A model generated the notes under the pieces. It was not told where the DNA came from. It searched no databases and saw nothing but the letters and a program-made list of their open reading frames with translations. Of a stretch of DNA of 64,000 nt, positions 36,513 to 46,535 are shown piece by piece (within the stretch, counting starts at the first letter, position 1; the number at the start of each line of letters is the position of its first letter). Location of the stretch: NCBI GenBank assembly GCA_019914995.1, contig CM034127.1, positions 9,982,001-10,046,000 of the forward strand, given 5' to 3'. The translations under genes were made by a program, and so were the position numbers. This DNA is from Acanthochlamys bracteata (taxonomy: Eukaryota > Streptophyta > Magnoliopsida > Pandanales > Velloziaceae).

Positions 36513-37975
36513 TCAATGATTAGTTCAAATCTTGTAGTCTACTATAAAGGAAATCTTCTTGGCGATCATTAGTTCAAATGACAGATAACCAATCTCCTGA
36601 CAGCCCAGACGTGATGACTGCAGAAATAGTATCCATATCAATTATCATTTTACAAAAGTCCTTAGAAAATGCAAAGGGAAATTATTCTATTAAGAATGAA
36701 GCTAAAGAACTACACAGGTCCAACTTTTTGATGACAAAAGTGGCCAGAAGATGGAAAAATTGCTCTATAACTTCACATATAGAAGGAACGACTAAATAAT
36801 TTTCAATATCTTGAAACTCGAACATCCTTTAACTGCTTAATGAAAATTAAACAGGGCACACATTTGCCAAATTAGTCTGGATTTGGTTACAACGGAAAAG
36901 TTTTGACATTGAGGTTACAGTCAGCCAGATAAGCTGCATTTTGTTATATAATGATGTGCTTTTTCAGCTTTTATTCTAAAAGAGTTTGATTTTCTCACAT
37001 AAAGAAAATCAGAAAAGGCATGGGGGAATGACAATACTTGTTCAAGTTCACTCTAATGCAGAAAAAACAAAATTGGAGCCTGTTTTACATTTACGATTAA
37101 AAGGATAACCAATATTTTTGCACCAGTCCCTGTAAAAGTCACAACCATCCAATCTACAAGAACTACGTCTTCGTATATATGTTCTTAAGATTTACTCCAG
37201 AGATGTATGACATCATGATCACATTACTTAAGCGAGGAAATGGAAGAGAGGAAAATTTGCGGGTTGTAACAGCTGATAGACTACTGTTTGATGTAACTAT
37301 TTAAAGTAGAAGCATGGCTTATATCTTCATCTTGGTTTGAAGTTAAAGGTATTAAAACTCCATGGAGCTTGGAGATTTCTTTCTGTTCCTAGCTATTTCT
37401 CAAGCCACACAAACATAATAGTAAGAAAGAAGGTTAGGACAACAACAACACTTGCTATGTAACTTATACTCCCGTCAGAAATCTTGATGGCGTTTCTCAT
37501 AGATTCTAGTTGATAAAAACTGCAGTTACCATCAACCACTAGTTCCTCAACTACTTAACATACCACAATTTAGTTCCTTTTTACTCCCATCAATTTGGCT
37601 GCAGCCAACTAATATAATCCATTCTCTCACGTCAATCCAACCTGAGTTATGTGGGGTGTTTACTTTGTCCTGAACATGTTATACTGCTCAGATTAATGAG
37701 AGTACAAATTCGACAGTAACAGCAAGATAAAATACACCACTAGATAGGTGGCTAAGGTATGAGCTAGCTTAAAACAGCAGAACAACATTAAAAAAATGAA
37801 AGATACTTCTTTTTCAACGACATATGATTTCGTTATAAGGAACTTTGTTCAGGTTTACAGTCATACTAGGTATTTTACAGAACCAAAGAACAAGGTGATG
37901 CACCTTTTGTTCGAAGATGATACATACACAAAGTCACTTCAGCCAATATCACGAAATCGTATTATTATATGCCAG
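36513..37975. other. 3' intergenic region between converging genes
   Basis: CRR1 ends at 36512 and POP5 (minus strand) ends at 37976, so both 3' ends face this interval. No gene or repeat recognised; short frames such as 36578-36796 have no known domain. Confidence 0.5.
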
Positions 37976-40537
37976 TTAGCCATCCAACTTTTTGATCCTG
38001 GCATAGGAATATTCTATAAAACTTTGAGGCAAGATATCTCCTTTCGAAAGCTTTACTTGTTCAAACTTTGCTTCTTCGCACTTCAAGGCTGTAGTTTTAC
38101 AGCATCTGATGTTACCTGTTGTGAGAGTGCAATAAAATATCCCATCACTGTTCCCAATAAAGAAACTAATATGACTAAGAGGAATGATAGAATAACACAA
38201 CCAATAGCTCAAAGCCACAAATTAGAAACAACTTAAAACAAGGTACAACTACATCACTTGGTGTTTATGCAGCATAGATCTTGATATAGATGCAAACTAA
38301 GCATGTCATAACATCTCAAACAGAAGAATATATGGAGACCTACCTACAACTTAATTTGAAGTGACAATTGATCGCTTGATCCAGATATTGCATGATCTAA
38401 CTCTGCATGGATGCCTAGTTCGGGTGACCAACTAAAAAGTTTCTTCATTGTATCAAAACAACTCCAGAAAAAGCTTAATTACCTAAAGATGGTTTCAAAA
38501 GGAATTGTCAAAATGGTATATAGAATATCTGGAAAAGATTTATGTTCTGGAAACAACAACTACTGATTCTTGTCTCTAATTGCAATCTCCAGAACTACGT
38601 CAGGAGAATCAAAATAAATATATGAAGTGTTCTTAGAGCTCTATTAATATTAAAAACCCTTTATTGGAAATAAAACAAATAAGAACTTTGCAGTATACTG
38701 CTTTATCAAACACATTGTAGAATATGACCAACAAAGTTTGAGACAAGCTCATAAGCAGAATGCCTTGGTTGTGCCAGGATACTTCCATAGACGTCCTATG
38801 AAGTTTCCTTGAAAAGGTAATGCCATCTCAATTAAGTGATAATTGCAGAAACACAACTAGTCATAAGAAAATCTATTGAGCTCTCTTGGGCAGGACATAG
38901 TCCTTACAACCTGATTCTTAATGGTTGTTTAATGTATCGGGGATCGATCGGACTGTAAAAAACTATAGAGAAACCAATGTCTATAGGAAGAACCTAAATA
39001 ATAGCTCTCCAAACTACCACAACCAAGGATAGTGGTTGGAGAATATGCGTAAATCCAGCACAACCATAAAATCCTAAAAGTGATCATAAACAGAAACTCT
39101 ACACATGCTTATAGGTGTCAAGTAGCTGCGTTGATCCAAGAGTGTCATGACAAAGTTCAAGTTCTGCTATTTGTAGACCCAGTTTGGTGTTCTTATTAGG
39201 GGTGGCAAATTCCGACCCAATCCGAAACCGATCCAAAAATGTCGAGTTCGGGTCAACACTTAGCCGGGTTTGGGTCGATTTCAAGTCGACCCGAAAATTT
39301 AAACGGGTTTGGATTGACCCGAAATTGATCCGTTTAACCCGTTTAATTATTTATATAATATATATTATTGAATAATTAAAAAATAATAACAAAAAATTTG
39401 AATATAATTTGTATATATATATATATATTAATTTACCTTAATTTAACTAATTTTTGTTTAATTTATAAAATTTGTCAAAATTAATATTTTTTTTAAATAT
39501 ATCATAATTAATAATTTTTATATATTATTATTAAAAATTAATATTTATTATTTTTATTTTAATAATTTTAATTATTAAATGGGTCGACTCGAGTTTGACT
39601 CGGTTATAAATATGTTGGGTTAGAGTTGATAATTTTGACCCATATAAATAAATGGGTCGGATTAGGGTTGAACAATTTTGATCCGATTATTATATGGATC
39701 GACTCAAAACCGACCCAGGAACCCGAATTGCCACCTCTAGTTTGGTGCCCATAGATCTGTTGCAATAAAGCTCATCTTCGCAACTTTGGTTCCATATCTT
39801 TTCATGTATGGATTAACAATTAATAAGAACTGTCTCAGAAGTTACTTGCCACTACTGTAGGGTTCCAGTAGCTCTGTATCTCTACTGGGCATAAAAGACT
39901 GAAGGTACCCATTCAAGAAGAACATGAAGACAAAGGGGCACTTGGTACTAACAAATAGAACAACACATAGGTTGGACGACAAGAAAAGACCCTTCAGGCA
40001 AGGTAACAGAAATAGAAAAACAAGTACATAAACATTGCATGGTTATGGTTCTCCAACAAAACAAAAATAATGAAAAAAATGCAAGATTACGAAGATAGGA
40101 ATCAGTGACTCACCACTCAAGTCCAGTAAGTTGAATGTTGCAGGACAATTCCCGATGCTTCGAATCATTGTAATAGCAGACCACACTTTTTGGTAATCAT
40201 TACGTGAAATCCGGATTATGCATAACTTTGTTTCATTGTTAGCATACTTCACTACACAGCAACATAGTAAGACACACTTGGACATGAAAACTGTAGTCAA
40301 ATAGAATACAAATGCCACTCAACAAAATGCAGAAAATCTTAAAGCAAAACCTTCATTACCTTGGAATGATCCAAGGGCTAATCCTAGACCGCAGTCCCCA
40401 AAATTCAACAAAATGCTGTCTTTAATTGTTTTTGCTATGACATCTTCATTGATCTTTATTCGTTCTCTGCCATCAGAGTCTCTGTTGGAGTCCAAAAAGA
40501 TTTCCATTACCATATACCTATTCTTGAACTGCACCAT
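37976..40537 (-). CDS. POP5: RNase P/MRP protein subunit POP5
   Basis: Component of the nuclear RNase P and RNase MRP ribonucleoproteins that process tRNA and rRNA precursors. Three exons, 5' to 3': 40360-40537, 40114-40251, 37976-38115 (456 bases, 151 residues), all GT-AG. It starts MVQFKNRYMVMEIFLDSN, then IAKTIKDSILLNFGDCGLGL, SFQVKYANNETKLCIIRISR, VWSAITMIRSIGNCPATFNL, LDLSGNIRCCKTTALKCEEA, the full Rpp14/POP5 fold in order. Intron 2 is 2.0 kb and contains a 549-base hAT-like MITE. A CT-rich tract and a telo-box lie upstream, both common in promoters of translation and RNA-processing genes. The last 30 residues after KFEQ are less conserved. Confidence 0.92.
39190..39738. mobile_element. 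hAT-like MITE in POP5 intron 2
   Basis: Termini are TAGGGGTGGCAAATTC (39197-39212) and its near inverse, which reversed reads TAGAGGTGGCAATTC. Subterminal regions are rich in GGGTCG/CGACCC and GGGTTT/AAACCC words in both orientations, so the ends can pair; the middle is AT-rich with a (TA)n tract at 39410-39429. The nine bases AGTTTGGTG occur on both sides (39181-39189 and 39739-39747), a likely target-site duplication of about 8-9 bases. On the left, eight bases (TTCTTATT) lie between this repeat and the recognisable terminus. No transposase is present. Confidence 0.8.
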
Positions 40538-40826
40538 GATGCTTACTTTTTTTACAACCTACAAGTTCATACAGAAAACTCCAATATCAAATCCTTCCAA
40601 ACAAATACAAGTTGCATATAGAGTTATTAAAAGCCATTTCTTGTCGATACATATAAAACCATCTGTGTACACAAAATTAAGCAACCAGTGTAATATTTTC
40701 CTTGAAATGTTAGAAATGATCCAGCAAAACAGTCAGAATTTTTAATAAAAATACAAAAACTAACAACTTCATGCTTTACCTTCACGAAATTGGCCCAACA
40801 ATTTTCTAACCAAAATTTCAATGCCG

Positions 40827-40835
40827 AAACCCTAA
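40827..40835 (-). promoter_or_regulatory. telo-box upstream of POP5
   Basis: AAACCCTAA, 290 bases upstream of the POP5 ATG. Telo-boxes are frequent in plant promoters of ribosome and RNA-processing genes; whether this one lies in the promoter or an untranslated exon cannot be told from the sequence. Confidence 0.35.
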
Positions 40836-41164
40836 CTCTAAGTATGATCACTAACTCCAGCAAATAGATGTTGAGTATAAGATGATCAACTAAATCCAAT
40901 GCTAGCTCGTAGTTGAAAAATAAATCAGTGGTTATATATGAAATTGAAAAAAACAAAAGGAAAAGAACAAAGGAAAAGAAAAGTTCGTTTGATTATATCC
41001 GTGCAAACTAACGCATTCTATCACACCAAAAATCAAATATAAAGAGAAAAACACAAACCAAAACAGTAATAAATAAAAGAAAAAGGCTACCATCATACCT
41101 TAAAAATGAGATTTCAAGCAACGAGCGCAAACAGATTAAAGAAGTTCGACAGAGCTGGATAGCA

Positions 41165-41195
41165 ACGGAGAGACAGAGAGAGAGAGAGACCTTAC
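41165..41195 (-). promoter_or_regulatory. CT-rich tract, probable POP5 promoter or leader
   Basis: On the minus strand this is GGTCTCTCTCTCTCTCTCTG, a pyrimidine patch of the kind found around plant transcription starts. It is 630 bases before the POP5 ATG, so a leader intron would be needed for it to mark the start; a minus-strand GTATGATGG donor near 41099 is a possible splice site. Confidence 0.35.
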
Positions 41196-41728
41196 AATTG
41201 TTTTCTAATAAATTGCCTCACACTTTCCCCGTTTCCCGTGACAACTATTGTGGGCCTGAAGTTACACCGGTCCATTAAAACTCGTAAAATAATAACCGGG
41301 TTGTGGATAATGTATTCATATTAATGGTGCTAATTAATTACCTTAATGAATGTAGGAACAACTTCGCAACAGTGCTTGACTTAATAAATAAAAGACGCAA
41401 CATTTTATTGTATTGTCAATGTATTTTGTTTGATTAATGATCCGAACGTGACGACGTGTTTATACATTTCGTAAAACCCAAGATGTCTTTATAATACTTA
41501 GTACACACAAGATTAAGCTTCTAATCTCTAGTTAATCAGCACTAGTGCAGGTAGAGCCCACACGGGACTCTCTGCAGATTATTAACAGCAGTTAGATCAT
41601 GATCGTACGGCTAGGAAGAGCAATACGTGTTATTGGTTTCTTCCTCGATTGAAACGACAAGGAAAATTCAGAGAACAAAACTAAGCGAGAGGCGGAAGAG
41701 TCCGAGGCGAGTCCCACAAGACCGTTCC

Positions 41729-41747
41729 CACGTGCCGACGACACGTG
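41729..41747 (+). promoter_or_regulatory. ABRE-DRE-ABRE module
   Basis: Two perfect G-boxes CACGTG (41729-41734 and 41742-41747) flank a dehydration-responsive core GCCGAC (41734-41739), which shares one base with the first. ABRE plus DRE/CRT elements side by side are known to act together in ABA, drought and cold response. The TATA box of the next plus-strand gene is 310 bases downstream. Confidence 0.6.
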
Positions 41748-42058
41748 ATCGGGTGAAGTTTCAACGGCCTTTCGATCTACTGCCAAGCGTCTATGACAAG
41801 TATAAAACTTTGCTTCACTGTTAACCACAAACACGTAACTGCAATTTCATCCAACATTAAGCAAAGGATTTCTTAATCCATTTTCAAATATCCACAAGTG
41901 AAAACGTTTATTGGTTATTCTAGCTGTTTGCTGTATGGGAAGAAAAGTTCAGATGGTGGATCCGGAAGGTTAGTGTAGTAAGTGAGCGGGAGAGGGAAAT
42001 GCAATGTCATTTGGCTTGTATTTCGGGTGCATTTCATTTGAATGAGGGTGTTGAAGTC

Positions 42059-42066
42059 TATAAATA
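42059..42066 (+). promoter_or_regulatory. TATA box of the Cys-rich protein gene
   Basis: TATAAATA in a GC-richer context, 310 bases after the ABRE/DRE module. Transcription would start near 42090. The leader then probably contains an intron with donor GTAAGT at 42203 and a candidate acceptor CAG at 43061-43063. Confidence 0.6.
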
Positions 42067-43126
42067 CAAGCTCCCCCTTGCTGCCTTCCGGGGAGTTTGT
42101 GGAGCGAGTGGGAAAGGAGAGAAGGGAAGTTTGTTGTTTTTGTTCTCTCGTTTCTTTCTCCTAAAGTTTGGAGATATTCTACCGCTGCTGGAGCTGCTGC
42201 TTGTAAGTGTTTTTTCCTCTTCATTCCTTTTTTTGTTTTTGTGGTTGATGGTTTTAAGGTATTTGGTCAATTGGTGTTGGATCTGTTGATCACCTTGATC
42301 TGGTAGCTGTGTTCCCTTTATTTCCCAGATTTAAGTTTTGTGGTTTAGTAGGATGAAGAACCAAGTGGAATTGGAATAGCTGATGTTTTTTATGTGATAA
42401 TCAACAGCATATAAATTAGTTTCGGTTTATTCTATTCCATATTTTGTTTAGCTGAAGGTAGAAGGATCCATTTATTTTGATTTCTGTTTAGCTTATTAAA
42501 TAATTTTGGCAAAATAGTTGTAGCTTTTGTAAATATTTTGAAATTTCTATTCTGTTTGAGTAAACGTTCATGTGGAATTATCACTTGGCAATTACATGAT
42601 ATGGAATTGTGATGTATTGCTATTATTTGCTTTGCACCATTGGTGAGGTTATGGAATATCAAGACTCGGAGGAGTGTGATTGGAATGAAGGAATCATGCT
42701 TCTTTAATACAGATGCTTGACAGCGGTTGTACAGATCTATGAATGTTTATCGATATAGATATCTCTCTATAGAGATATTCTTTAGATGATTCTTCAGCCT
42801 ATGTTATTTCTCTTGGTAGCAATTGTTCAAACTTCCTTTGAACTTCCAAATCCTTTCCCTTTCACCCATCCCCATGAAATTTGCAACTGCTAGCTTTGAC
42901 TTTTGCAATTGTCCTCTTGGCTTTGAATTTTGTAGCTGTCCCATCAACCGTTTTCATTGCCTCTCACACGCCAGTTATTGGAGGAGATGTTTTATTCAGG
43001 GTTTCAGCTTATTAGATTTGAGAAAAAACACTCCTTTCTCACCAATAACTTTTTGGACTGCAGAACTGAGGCTGGGTGCTAGAGTATTAACTTGGAACAC
43101 AAGGGTTTTCATCAAACACGTCAGCA

Positions 43127-43558
43127 ATGGAGGTATATGGCAAAACTATGGTTGCTGAGCCAAGCAATGTCATTTATTTGTCCAGTATTCTCAACCGGGA
43201 AGGTCCGGTTCCTGGTCACAAGTGTGACTGGAGGTGCCAAAATGAGCATCTGTTTGGGAACATGTACCGCTGCAAACTAACTGGGATTACACATATCTGC
43301 GATAGGAATTGTAACCAGAGAATTGTATACGATAACCATAGCTCCTTATGCAGAGTAAGTGGGCAAAATTTTCCTCTTTCACCTGCTGAAGAGCAGGCTG
43401 TGAGGGGAGTTCGAAGGAAGTTTGAGGCAGAGACCACTGATGGCTGTTCTTTTAAGCGTAGGCGTGATGCTCAGCTGCATCCTTCTCCTTTCGAGAGGTC
43501 TTTTTCTGCAGTTCCTCCAATATGCAATCAAGTTGGAGACGGCATGGACTTGAGTTAG
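43127..43558 (+). CDS. small Cys-rich plant-specific protein of unknown function
   Basis: A single-exon coding frame of 143 residues. The central part (residues 31-80) has spaced Cys/His: HKCDWRC, RCKLTGITHICDRNC and CRVSG, which looks like a zinc-binding site (CxxxC, CxxxxxxxxC, CxxxC). A basic stretch FKRRRDAQLHPSPFERSF follows and could be a nuclear-localisation signal. Near-identical segments (NQRI-YDNHSSLCRVSGQ, EEQAVRGVRR) occur in proteins of other dicots by memory, some loosely labelled SKIP31-like, but I do not see an F-box here. ATG 43127 is preferred because conservation starts soon after it. The promoter suggests stress/ABA regulation. Function cannot be assigned. Confidence 0.75.
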   Translation: MEVYGKTMVAEPSNVIYLSSILNREGPVPGHKCDWRCQNEHLFGNMYRCKLTGITHICDRNCNQRIVYDNHSSLCRVSGQNFPLSPAEEQAVRGVRRKFEAETTDGCSFKRRRDAQLHPSPFERSFSAVPPICNQVGDGMDLS

Positions 43559-45519
43559 AGTTTGTAGGCGCAGAGTTTCGTCTCCATTTATGCTCTCTAA
43601 TTAATGGATGGAGTATATTGAGACTTGATCGTTTTAGTTTAGTAATTGGACTATTTGGACATAACATGTCCAGGACTGTTGCATTATGGTCGTTCGGACT
43701 GTGTTGTAATTGTTGACTTCATTAACTAGATAACTGCCGAAACTTAAGCACGAGCTATTAAGTAATAGTACTTACTTCATAGAGCAGCCCTTTATTGAAA
43801 CCGATTAGCATATTATACTATTATACATTTACCTTTCTTACTAATCAGCTCAATATTTATCTTTGGTGATCTAAATTTTTGGACTATGATGTCTCTTTGC
43901 TTCTCATTCCTTGATGTAATTATGTACTTATAACAATTTTATCTTTGCAGTTGCAGGTTTAGTTCTGAGTAAAATTACATTTTATTTGGAATTCTCTTTT
44001 ATAGCATTTGATATTTACTTGTAAAGCATTTACTTTGCCACCAGAATTGTTTTAGATGGTCTCTTATATGTTAAGTCTGTTTTCTTTCTATTGCGTTCAT
44101 AATATGGTATTGATTTGAAGTGCAGGTCCTAGTGTGTAAGTGATGTTTGTTAATGACAGTTAGTTGCTAACTACCTCTACATATGTAGGTTGCAGGGTGA
44201 GGATTCTTATGTATTTCTTTGCTTGTTCTACATTTTCCCTGTACATTTCTAGTGCATATCCTTCTATCTTTTTTGTGATTACATTCTAATTTGCTAGTTA
44301 TTTTGCAGGGGAAACAGGCCTTCACAGCTAAGATTTTTAATTATTACTTTACTGTGTTATAAGCTCAATCTCTTATATATTTGCAGGTACCTAGGTAATA
44401 CTTGGATGATTCAACTGCATCAAGTGGACTGTTACAACCTTTCAAGTGCATGAAGTGGAAAAATCTTTCTTGGCTTACAAGCAGCAGTCAATCAGGTTGG
44501 AGTTGTTACTACAACGGGTGCAGACTGGAATCATATGAAGAACATCCTGTCACTCATTTGCCTAATGATACGCGCTTTGCTGGGAACTGTTGCTGATTGC
44601 TTTGCCTAAATTGGTTTTGTTCCCATTGCTCTGTGGCTACCAGTTCTACCCAAAAGTTTGCTCGTAGTTAACATTTGTAGGAGAGAAAGGGTCTGGTGCC
44701 AAATTCATAGTTCAATTTTGCACCCAATTTTTGCATGCTGCAATGCACATAGCAGGAATTCCTTTTGAGATCTGGTTCTTGTACTTGGTGGCTGTAGGAC
44801 ATTCACAATCATTTTGTATTGCATGGCATATGAGTTTTCTTATAGAAGCAACTGTGAACAACCTTTTGTGTGCATAGAAGAGAATAAATTGTTCAGTTCC
44901 TTAGAATATGCTTCTTCCATATTTGTTGTTAGCTTATTGAAGTTTAGGTGTAGAATTATTACTGGCCATTTATTTTTTTAGCAAAAATGGTCTTTCGCAT
45001 TCGAGATGGCAAAGTTGTTCTTGACATTCGTTTTGCATCCAGTAGCTTATGAAAGTCTCAACTACTCCCTTAGCTGCTTAAGAAATAAGGTACAAAGCAT
45101 GAAAATGTGTATCATGTGTATGTTTTCAGCTAAGCTTTCTAGCCCTAAGCTTTATAGGTGAGTTATTAATAGCTTGTTATGAATGGCAACTGCCAGCGCT
45201 AATTCTTTCTCTGTTTCACACTTTTACCTACAATTCGTCGTCACCAATTAAAAGATGTCTATGTCACATGTGCAAATTCATGAGTTTCATGTAAACGAGT
45301 ATGATAAATTTCATCTATTGGGTATGATAATTTTTTTCTCGCAACAATCATGAACCAACAACTCTGGTGGTTGGTTTCTTTTTGGAAGTATGTTTTCTTT
45401 GGCGTCTCTAGTGGATGAACTGATATGTCTTTGTTTTCTTTAGCTTCTCTAGTGGATGAACTGACGTATTGCATTGACTTCTCTTTGTGTGTGTGCGTGT
45501 TGCGGAAGCTTAAGCAGAT
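43559..45519 (+). other. 3' flank of the Cys-rich gene, no further gene
   Basis: Plus-strand sequence rich in T with several splice-acceptor-like T-runs ending in TGCAG or TTGCAG (about 43950, 44195, 44310, 44390). It may contain 3' untranslated exons, for example 44392-44600, which is less AT-rich than its surroundings. No recognisable protein. Confidence 0.35.
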
Positions 45520-45735
45520 TGTTTAAAAATGCTTATAAAATAAATTTTTTTTAAATAAAAAATATTTTTATTTTTTAAAAATAAATAAAAATGTGTATTA
45601 AAAAAATTTTATTTCGTAAAATTTTTTTATATTTTTAAAATTTTTAAATAAATTTTTTATATATTTATAAAATATATATTAAAAATATAAAATTAAAAAA
45701 ATTAAAAAATAATATTTTAAATGCTCTCCAATGCT
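45520..45735 (-). mobile_element. family A MITE-like repeat, copy 6 (reverse)
   Basis: Begins TGTTTAAAAATGCTTATAAA, the family right end reversed, then AAAATTTTATTTCGTAAAATTT and TATATTTATAAAATATATATT in the reversed family order. It abuts copy 7 head to head, so the pair forms an inverted repeat of about 440 bases. Confidence 0.6.
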
Positions 45736-45965
45736 TTAAGCGGCTGTTTGGCATCGTAAGCTGCTTATCAACTTTTTTCTATTTTACATTTTTCAATAAA
45801 TATTTTATAATTATATTAAAAATTTAGAAAGTGTAGAAAAATTCTACGAAGTGAGATCTTTTTATTGCATATTTTTATTATTTTTTGGAAATAAAAAAAT
45901 AAAATTTATTTTTCAAAAAAAAAAAAATACTTTTTATTTTATAAGCACTCTTAAACGCTCCTAAG
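45735..45965 (+). mobile_element. family A MITE-like repeat, copy 7 (forward)
   Basis: Left end GGCTGTTTGGCATCGTAAG followed by CTGCTTATCAAC; right end TTATAAGCACTCTTAAACGC. The interior includes TCTACGAAGTGAGATCTTTTT and the AAATAAAAAAATAAAATTT block shared with the other copies. Confidence 0.65.
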
Positions 45966-46535
45966 TATTGTTTGAATCAAATCAGTAGTACAAAGTAGTT
46001 GTCCACGTACAAATGCTTAAAATGTAGCGTGGAACCCAGGTATATGTTGTATTCAGTTCTGAAATTAGCAAGTACTTACCGACTCTTGGGTTCTAGGTGA
46101 AACAATTGAAACTGAGGGCTGCTGCTGTGGAGACAAAGCGCCTGTATTAGGTGGATGATACTTGATATAAACAATGGCGAAGAGAAGCTTTATCTGTTTT
46201 AATTACAGAATAACACTCTAAGTAGTGCACTAGAGAAATACTGATTACATCTGCAACTATAAAGCATATGAATCCACCTCAAGCCGGTAATTAAGGTAAT
46301 GAGTGTACATTGTTTGCAATTTGTCCTTTAATCAACTACTATCAGTAACGTTCCCAACTACCTCATCCAAGTTCGTTTCGCTCCGCCACGTCTCTCCACC
46401 ACAACATCTCTCCCTCTCTGTCGCTCCGCCGCCTCTATCTCGTCACTCCTGTACTCTCTCTTTGTCTCCGTCGATTTGTCTTCGTTCACTTCACACGCTG
46501 TTATAGTTTTGTTCTTCGTTTTATTGGTGCCTAGG

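Noticed and set aside
46303..46506. Ser/His-rich plus-strand frame before the fibrillin relic, considered as its transit peptide exon
   Set aside because: C/T-rich sequence with no in-frame link to the first fibrillin-like exon; more likely leader or promoter.
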